Source: Suillus spraguei
Lineage: Eukaryota; Basidiomycota; Agaricomycetes; Boletales; Suillaceae
Length of the DNA stretch: 64,000 nucleotides
Direction: 5' to 3'
Assembly: GCA_016800925.1 (NCBI GenBank)
Contig: JABCPU010000244.1
Location: 38,963-102,962, forward strand
This document shows positions 57,466 to 64,000 of the stretch, piece after piece. The notes under the pieces are model-generated. The model did no database searches and was not told the DNA's origin. It saw only the letters and a program-made list of their open reading frames with translations. Position 1 is the stretch's first letter. Every line of letters begins with the position of its first letter. A program made the translations under genes and the position numbers.

Positions 57466-60400
57466 TCAGAGGGCGTGTTGCTTCTTATAAGCATTTAATA
57501 TTCGAGCGGAGTTCTTCAAATTCTTTTCTGGGAGCCATTCGTTATCTCCCGATGAATATCCTTTCCAGGAAACAAGATAACGTCGGCAATTGCCGGTTCC
57601 TTTGTGAGAAAGGATCGCTTCAATTTCATATTCTTCTTCTTCTTCGATGATGTCAGGGGTGGTTCAGGGAATTCGGTCCGTGTACGTCTGTTTTGCTTAT
57701 AGGATGATAAGACAGAAGCATGGAATGTGGGGTGAATCTTCCACTGCGTGGGAGCTGGAGCGTGAACGTGATGGAGATAAGACATTGATGATCGGGAAGG
57801 GTCCGTATCGTTTCGGAGCGAGCTTCTTTGATGGGAGCTTCAGTCTAAGATTGGCGGCAGATAACCAAACCTTATCTCCAATCTTCCATGGAGTGTACTT
57901 ATCTCCTCGGGATCGTTTGGCCATTGTTTGCATTGCATGTTATGACAAGCGATTGCTTCTTCTCTTATCTTCTGCAGAGATCGTACTCGATCTTCTGCTG
58001 CGGGGACTGATGAATCGGGAATAAGGTGGGGAATGGCACGTGGTTCGTATCCCATCATCAAATAGAAGGGTGATGCTTCGTGCATCGTGTTTTCGGTGAT
58101 TGTGAACGAATTCAGCGATTGGTAGATGTTCTACCCAATCTTCAGGATTGTTACGGCAATAAATGCGAAGGTATGTTTCAAGCTCTTGATTGAGCCTTTC
58201 CGTTTGACCATCAGTCTGCGGGTGGTAAGCCGTGGATGGAGCAATGACGTAGTCAAGAAGTCGGGCAAGTTCCTTTGAGAAGCGAGATAGGAATTGCGGT
58301 CCTCGATCCGAAATGACTTTGTCATGGAGTCCAAATCGTCGGTAAACTGTTTTAAAAATAGCTTAGCCACTCCTTCTGAAGTAATGGTTTTCAAACAAGG
58401 GATAATAATTACCCCCTTCGTAAGGCCATGGTCTACCACGACCATGATACTGTCAAAGCCTCCAGAGACAGGGAGGTCAGTGATAAGATCAACAGAGACC
58501 TGGGAGAACGGGCGAACAGCCGACGAGGGATAGGCGTGAGCGGAGGGCGAACAGGATGAGTATCCGCTTTCATTTGCTGACAAAGGGCGCAACCCTCAAC
58601 GTATTTCCGAATATAAGAGCCCATTGCAGGCCACCAGGCTTCCGTTTACGAGTTCTTCAGTTTTGAATCTACCGGGGTGTCCGCGGTAGGATGATCATGA
58701 TACCTTTTCAGGATATCGGAGCGATGCGCCGGTGGAATATAGGCGCGGTTCTTAAAATAGAGGACGTTCTCCTCAATCTTCCAATCAGAGAGTGCCGATT
58801 TCATAGGAGGAGGCACACGCCATCAAGGGCATCAGACGCTGTCTTGAAGACAGGGTCATCGAGGGGGTCAGAGGATGACAGCACATCCTTCAAGTCGGTA
58901 TCAATAAGACGAACGAATAGAGCGTCAGGGAGGAGGGTCTGGTCCTCGTTATCGTCTTTGCCAGAGTCATAGTCAGGCCGGCGGGATAGTGCATCAGGTA
59001 CTGCTAATTTAGTACCTGCAACGTGATGCAGTTCGATGTCGTAAATAGACAAAATCAATTGCCAACGTGCTTGGCGACGGGTGAGCTTCTGTGCACTTCT
59101 AAAGTACAGAAGGTTCTTATGGTCGGTGAATACCAGGACGGGTGTGGGTTTCCTTCGAGATAATGACGCCATTCGTTCAATGCCCGGATCACGGCAAGGA
59201 GTTCCCGATCAAAGATCTGGTAATTGCGTTCTGCGGGGTTCAAAGACTGTGAGAGGTATGCACATGGGTGATAAACACCATTCTCATCAGTCTGTAGGAG
59301 AACTCCGCCAGTTGCTACAAGCGAAGCGTCGGTAGCAATGGCAAATTGTCGGGAAGGATCAGGGTTCGGAGTACCGGTTGGGAAGTGAAGCGTCGTTTCA
59401 ATTCTTCAAAGGTGTCCATACATTCGGTTGACCATTCAAAGGCCTTATCTTTCTTTGTCAAATCGATAAGGGGTCTGGCGATGTCAGAATAGTGGGAAAT
59501 GAACGTGCGGTAGAAGTTGCAAAAACCGAGGAATGACCGAACATCTTTTACAGATTTCGGGATTGGCCATTCGGAGATTCCCTTGGTCTTGGCGGTGTCC
59601 ATAGCAACTTGTCCGGGGCGAATTATCATTCCGAGGTATTCCACTTCTTCTGCATCGAAGGTGCATTTCTCCGGTTTCAAGAACAGGTGTTCTTTTCGTA
59701 TTTTCATCAAAACTCGTCTAGTCCGTTCACGGTGTTCTTCCATTGTCGTAGAGAAAATCAGGATATCGTCCATATAGATAACCATCCATCCTTCATTGAT
59801 TTCTTGTTGAAAGGTGCGATTCATGTATGCTTGAAAAGTTGCCGGGGAATTGCAAAGGCCAAAGAACATGACGTTCGGTTCAAATAGGCCGAATTCCGTG
59901 GTAAAAGCAGCTTTCCACCTATCATCAGGATGGATGCGAATGTTGTTATAACCGGACCGAATATCCATTTTCGTAAAGAACTGTGCGTTATGAAGACGTG
60001 CGACAAGGGAAATAGGGAGTGGAGCGGGTATGCGTTTTGACTGTCCAATCATTGATGTAGCGATAATCTTGACAGGGACGCAGTTCTCCCTCTTCTTTCC
60101 CACAAAGAAGAAGCCACTAGCTTGAGGTGACTTCGATTCCGAGATAAACCTTTCGCAACGTTTTCATCGATAAACGTTTTGACAGCAGCGCGTTCTTTTT
60201 CCGATAACGGGTAAACCTTAGACGTACGAGGGATAAAACCGGGTTTGGTGTCGATCCGATGATCGATACCAGGGCGTTCGGGGGGTAGTTTGTTCAGTCC
60301 GTCTTTAGCAAAGACGTCTGCGAAGTCGTGCAAATAATCCGGGACCAATTCTTCGAAGGATTTCTTTTTCTTTTCCTTCTCGTCCGTAGCGAATTCCTGA

Positions 60401-61530
60401 GCTTTGTTACTGTATTTCGGAGGAGGAAGTGGAATGCGAGTAGGGAGAGGATTGTTCGAGTTGAGAAGTTCCATCACGTGTCAAGGGTGTATCCATGGAT
60501 ACTTCTTCTATGATCCTCATGCTAATCCCGTCGGTATCATATTCCACAAGAAATTCTCCTTCTCCTAGTTCATAAGAGGAAATTTCCGTACTTCTGGGCA
60601 TGCCAGACGTCGTTCATAGTGTCGAATTGGTCATCATCCTCAGTTGGGATCAACGAGGGCACGGGTTCTTCTTTATCGGGGATTTCTTCTATTGAAGCTG
60701 AAAGGTTTTCGGAGGAACGAAGAACTTGGATAGTTTCGGTACGTTGGTGTTTCGCCCTGGGAGTTCTTCTTCCGTTTTCCTCTTTCCTGTTTCTGTTCTT
60801 CTATTGGCCGTGCTCAATAGGTTCTTGTCCGACCCGATGTTCGGGTTCGGATTCATTCTTGCGCTTCTCTGCGCGAGGATCGGTGATACTGCTCGCGGCA
60901 GTTGTACACGTGGGTGGGTTCTGTAGTACGTGGCATTCGTACTTCTGGTTCTGGTTTCAGGATCTCAATAGGAGATGCGATAATGGTTTCGGAAGACGGG
61001 AATGTTGCCATCTATATGGTTGAAAAGTTGGGAACCCATTCTTCTTTCGATCTTGTCCATATCGATTTCGATTTCGTCTGATTTCTCTGTCCGTGAAAGG
61101 ACAAGTGTTTCAGCAGCCCAATCTATAATTGGGTTCATTGCTCGTAACCATGGGATTCCAAGGAGGATTTGTCTCTCCTTCCTAGTTTGGTGATGTTGAA
61201 TTTTCCATACATGGTTCGGTCGTCAATTTTGACCACTAGGAGGCAGTAATGTGTGATCGGTCCTCCTTTGATAAGAGTCCCATCTGCCGTAGTAACTCGA
61301 AATGGTTCTTGAGTTTTCGTCGTGTGATTTGATGGAGTTTCACAAACTCTTCTGAGATGAATGTTCCTGCTGCTCCTGAATCGATAACAGCGGTGGTGTC
61401 GACGGATTTAAACGAGTACGCGAGTGGAGGGTGATAGGAATACGAAGTTCTTTTCTTTCACCTACAGCGCGTACAAGTCTTAGTATTACATTGGGAGAAA
61501 CATACGTCGAGTCTTTGTTTCTCCACATCA
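57466..61530 (-). pseudogene. gypsy element 2 pol with chromodomain
   Basis: Protease (VIDSGAAGTFIS) lies near 61380, RT at 60477-59315 (FTKMDIRSGYNNIRI, IYMDDILIFS), RNase H at 59243-58801 and integrase at 58700-57700 ([13 protein letters not shown]-like end). The chromodomain near 57490-57640 has [20 protein letters not shown]. The RT stretch is longer and cleaner than in element 1. Frameshifts between RT blocks, in the integrase and in the protease leave no complete polyprotein. Confidence 0.88.
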
Positions 61531-62355
61531 AAAATCCTGCACAACCCGTCTCACGGTTTCTTCATCTTCTTCTTCCCTTTGACTTCGGTTTGTCGGAAGC
61601 GGGGTCTTCTTCTTTCTATCAGGACAATTGTGGATGCGGTGTCCTGTCTTTCTGCATCCGAAGCATTGCCCTTTCTTCATGCATTCGGATCTTTCCATAT
61701 CGGAGATTCGATCTACGACCATTGCATTAGAATCACGTTTGGAATATACCGTGCATTCCCGTAGTTCTTCTTCTTTTGTTGTGGACATGACGTGTCCTCA
61801 TGGCGTTAAGCCGATGATGGGCGTTGTCAATAGCAACGCATTGCAACACAACATCTCTGAATATTCGGAGACATCTCCCGTATTGAAAAGCTTTGTAAGG
61901 ATACCCAATTGAGACCATCTTGGAAGAACTGGATCTTCGTTGCGTTATCGGTGATATGAGCCTTGGCTGCAAGTGCCTCAAAGTCGGCAACATAGGTATG
62001 GAGATCTCCGTTCCTTGTTGAGGTCTCTAGGCGTGTAAGCGCGGTCATTCTGGTATCCACTGGTTCGAATGCTTCTTTGAAGCTCTTCATAAAATCCACC
62101 ATCGTCCCATAACCAACTTTTTGTCCCGATGTGTCGGTAGATTGGGCGTGTTCAAGGAATTGTTCCTTCCAAGATTGGCATTCTTTCGGTCATAAAGGAT
62201 GTTATGTAGATGATCTTCTGCTTGTCGGTGGTGTAAAGCTTTTCATTGATGTCAAAGTGCAGATTGCACGACTGGATAAACTCGCGAGAGTTATCACGAT
62301 CTCCATCAAAACCTATCGGTTGACCGATCTTGTATTCAAATTCTTTGGTCGACAT
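61528..62355 (-). pseudogene. gypsy element 2 Gag, frameshifted
   Basis: Three frames in turn: 62355-62152 (FDGDRDNSREFIQSC), 62102-61827 (FMKSFKEAFEPVD, ADFEALAAKAH) and 61788-61528 (zinc knuckle CFGCRKTGHRIHNC, acidic tail). The knuckle here has the usual Gly before His. Element 1 supplies the uninterrupted reference. Confidence 0.88.
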
Positions 62356-62556
62356 GGTTGATGATTCTTCTGGTGAGTTATACTTTCTCGGTGCCTACAC
62401 GCGCTGTCTTGCTGTCCGTTAGGGCTTTTCTTCTGTCAGAGGACTTCTCTTGACAATCTGCTCAGCGTGCTCGTACGCTAGTCTGCTGATCTAAGCGATC
62501 AGGGTTCAGGGTCGAGGATTGGATAGTCGACGATCAAAAGGTAGACTTTAATCTTT

Positions 62557-63031
62557 TGTTACGAACTGGGATGGCGTCACCAGCGACAGCGAAAAGACAC
62601 AGGCGGTCTGCTGGGAGTTCTTACAATGTCCAGAAGAGGACAAGGTGAAAGTGCAAGGAACGTGTTCCGAGTACGATCAAGGGTTCAGCCTCAAAGACAA
62701 GTCTAAGAGGTATCCGCGAGAATAGAGACTAAGGCTAAGGAGTGCTTAGACTTAGAGACGATTCAAGACGACTTAGGTTGGAGACCTAAGCGAAGGAGAT
62801 TCCAGGTAAAACCCAGTAAGATTAAAGTAGAGAATCTACTACAAGTACACTGTGCTTAAATAGGCCAATATGTGCGCACAGACCAAGAGAGTCGTGAGAA
62901 AGTAAGTGCGTATCCAAAGAAGGAAGGCAACTATAGTACAGATGCATTGAGCATATGAGTCAGAGTCTTGTTACGTAATGTACAAGGTAAATGAAGTAAG
63001 AAAATGAATAGGGGTACGTACGATTGTAACA
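62557..63031 (-). repeat. 5' LTR of gypsy element 2
   Basis: TGTTACGAACTGGGATGG to CGATTGTAACA on the plus strand; about 475 bp. The inner side begins AAAGATTAAAG in the coding sense, as in element 1. Confidence 0.9.
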
Positions 63032-64000
63032 GACGTCCTTGTTGGCATGAAATATTGCCAGAGCACTTTACAGACCATTGAGTGATTCAGCTGTGTGAAC
63101 TCGAAGCTGCGCATAGTAGGAAAAATCTAGAATAGCTCATGCAACTACTAAACTTGACTGGTAAACAGTCGAAAACAAGCGCTTTAGTAATGTGGCGCAA
63201 AACATACCTTGGAATGCTACCAGCAAGTAGTGCAAGAAAAACTCGCTGCATCTCTTTATGTTCTGTCCCTGTTCACTGCTTTACTGACGAGATTCCTTTC
63301 TTGAAGTGCCGAAGACCAGGATAATCGGGCATTGTTTTAAATTGAGTGTCCACTCCTTCTTCACCAACAATATCCAGACACCACTTGACTAAGTGGTCCT
63401 TGAAGATACCTTTGTGGAGTTGGTGTAGGAGGTCAGGTGTAAAGGCAAGGAAGATATCAGAGTGTGGGAGATTGGCCCAGAAAGGAGTGTAGACGGTGCA
63501 TAGTCCATAGTCATCAAATTCAGCAGGATGGTGACCAGCCTTTCTCTTCTCTAACAACTCCTTTATCAGTGCAGGATCCTGCATCAGTGAAGTCAGTGGA
63601 TTGCCTCTTTCATCTGTGGCAACTAAACACTTTGGACAGCAGTTCTCCTTACAACATGCAACCAGACACTGCTCTGGAAAGTCCGCTACATATGCTGCAA
63701 GGATCGGATGACTTGTCGGATCAATGAGTCAGTACACACCATCTCAACACCATCTTCACCTGCAGAAATGAGGGGTTGAAGGAGAAGGGACATGCAGTGA
63801 TGGAATAGTTGATAGCTGGCAAGGGAGCGTTCATCAGGTGTAAAACAGTCGAGTTTGCCTGCAGGTAAATAACCAATCAGGACTGTTGCTCATGCTGACA
63901 TTTGCCGCCATTTTCTTTGGCAATGTTGCCAATAGAGAGGTACACAGGATATGCTGATTTGTTGCCCCAGAATTGTGACAGACATGTTTTGTCTGATGCA
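63032..64000 (-). pseudogene. Plavaka-type transposase fragment
   Basis: Reading on the minus strand from the window end: [96 protein letters not shown], then WTGTEHKEMQRVFLALLAG and FHANKDV at the gypsy junction. These phrases are typical of Agaricomycete Plavaka transposases (a CACTA-like DNA transposon group with Cys-rich region). A stop follows SSVKQ and other frame changes occur. The gene is truncated at 63032 by gypsy element 2 and runs out of the window at 64000. Confidence 0.82.

Larger units (their letters stand above)
55446..63031 (-). mobile_element. Ty3/gypsy chromodomain element 2
   Basis: The same family as element 1, in the minus orientation, with LTRs at 62557-63031 (5') and 55446-55918 (3'). 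Gag, pol with chromodomain and the extra ORF are all present with frame breaks. The flanks differ (ATTTA on the left, GACGT on the right). The left neighbour is copia RT and the right neighbour is a Plavaka-type transposase, so the two ends appear to come from different insertion sites. Confidence 0.9.

Overview
This window looks like nuclear DNA of a mushroom-forming basidiomycete (Agaricomycetes). The genes have many short introns of about 47-60 nt with GT-AG ends. The gene content also fits: an RTA1-like lipid exporter pair, a ferric-reductase/Ctr pair, an expanded MLKL-like kinase family and a NACHT-type NLR relic. The mobile fraction (copia, chromodomain Ty3/gypsy, Plavaka-type transposase) points the same way. 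All calls come from reading the sequence; no database search was run.

Left part, about 1-27 kb, is host sequence. A decayed NACHT-NTPase relic (about 2.28-3.23 kb) precedes a large decayed gene (4843-10657). That gene has a Ser/Pro-rich N-terminus, an MLKL-like helical bundle, a pseudokinase with HEN in place of HRD, and a conserved C-terminal domain. A 1.7-kb element (10864-12561) with long terminal inverted repeats and TA flanks carries six tandem tRNA-Leu(CAA)-like units, most followed by a T-run. Next come two RTA1-like genes in direct order (14106-15550 intact; 17416-18807 with a frameshift). On the minus strand follow a metalloreductase (19076-21157), a Ctr copper transporter (21714-22419) and a MICOS Mic26/27-like gene (23319-24181). 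A small spliced Cys-rich protein gene lies at 25500-26055.

Right part, about 27.5-63 kb, is a nest of retroelements. A decayed Ty1/copia element is the receiver, and its coding sequence can be followed piece by piece from 28 kb to 55 kb. Into it went a gypsy solo LTR, a 956-bp solo LTR, a 12-kb composite (element W containing element X), a full gypsy element (43934-51448), another solo LTR with a nested LTR, and an LTR within an LTR. Most insertions still show 4- or 5-bp target duplications. A second gypsy element (55446-63031, minus) joins the copia RT on one side to a Plavaka transposase on the other without matching target duplications, suggesting a recombination junction.

The most unusual system is the W/X family. 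These are non-autonomous LTR elements with a Gag-like gene in the sense direction and, antisense to it, a spliced gene for a Zn2Cys6-like protein. In W the four exons join in frame over 354 codons (39700-40952). X holds a decayed second copy. The gypsy elements also carry an extra ORF with two zinc knuckles after the integrase-chromodomain.
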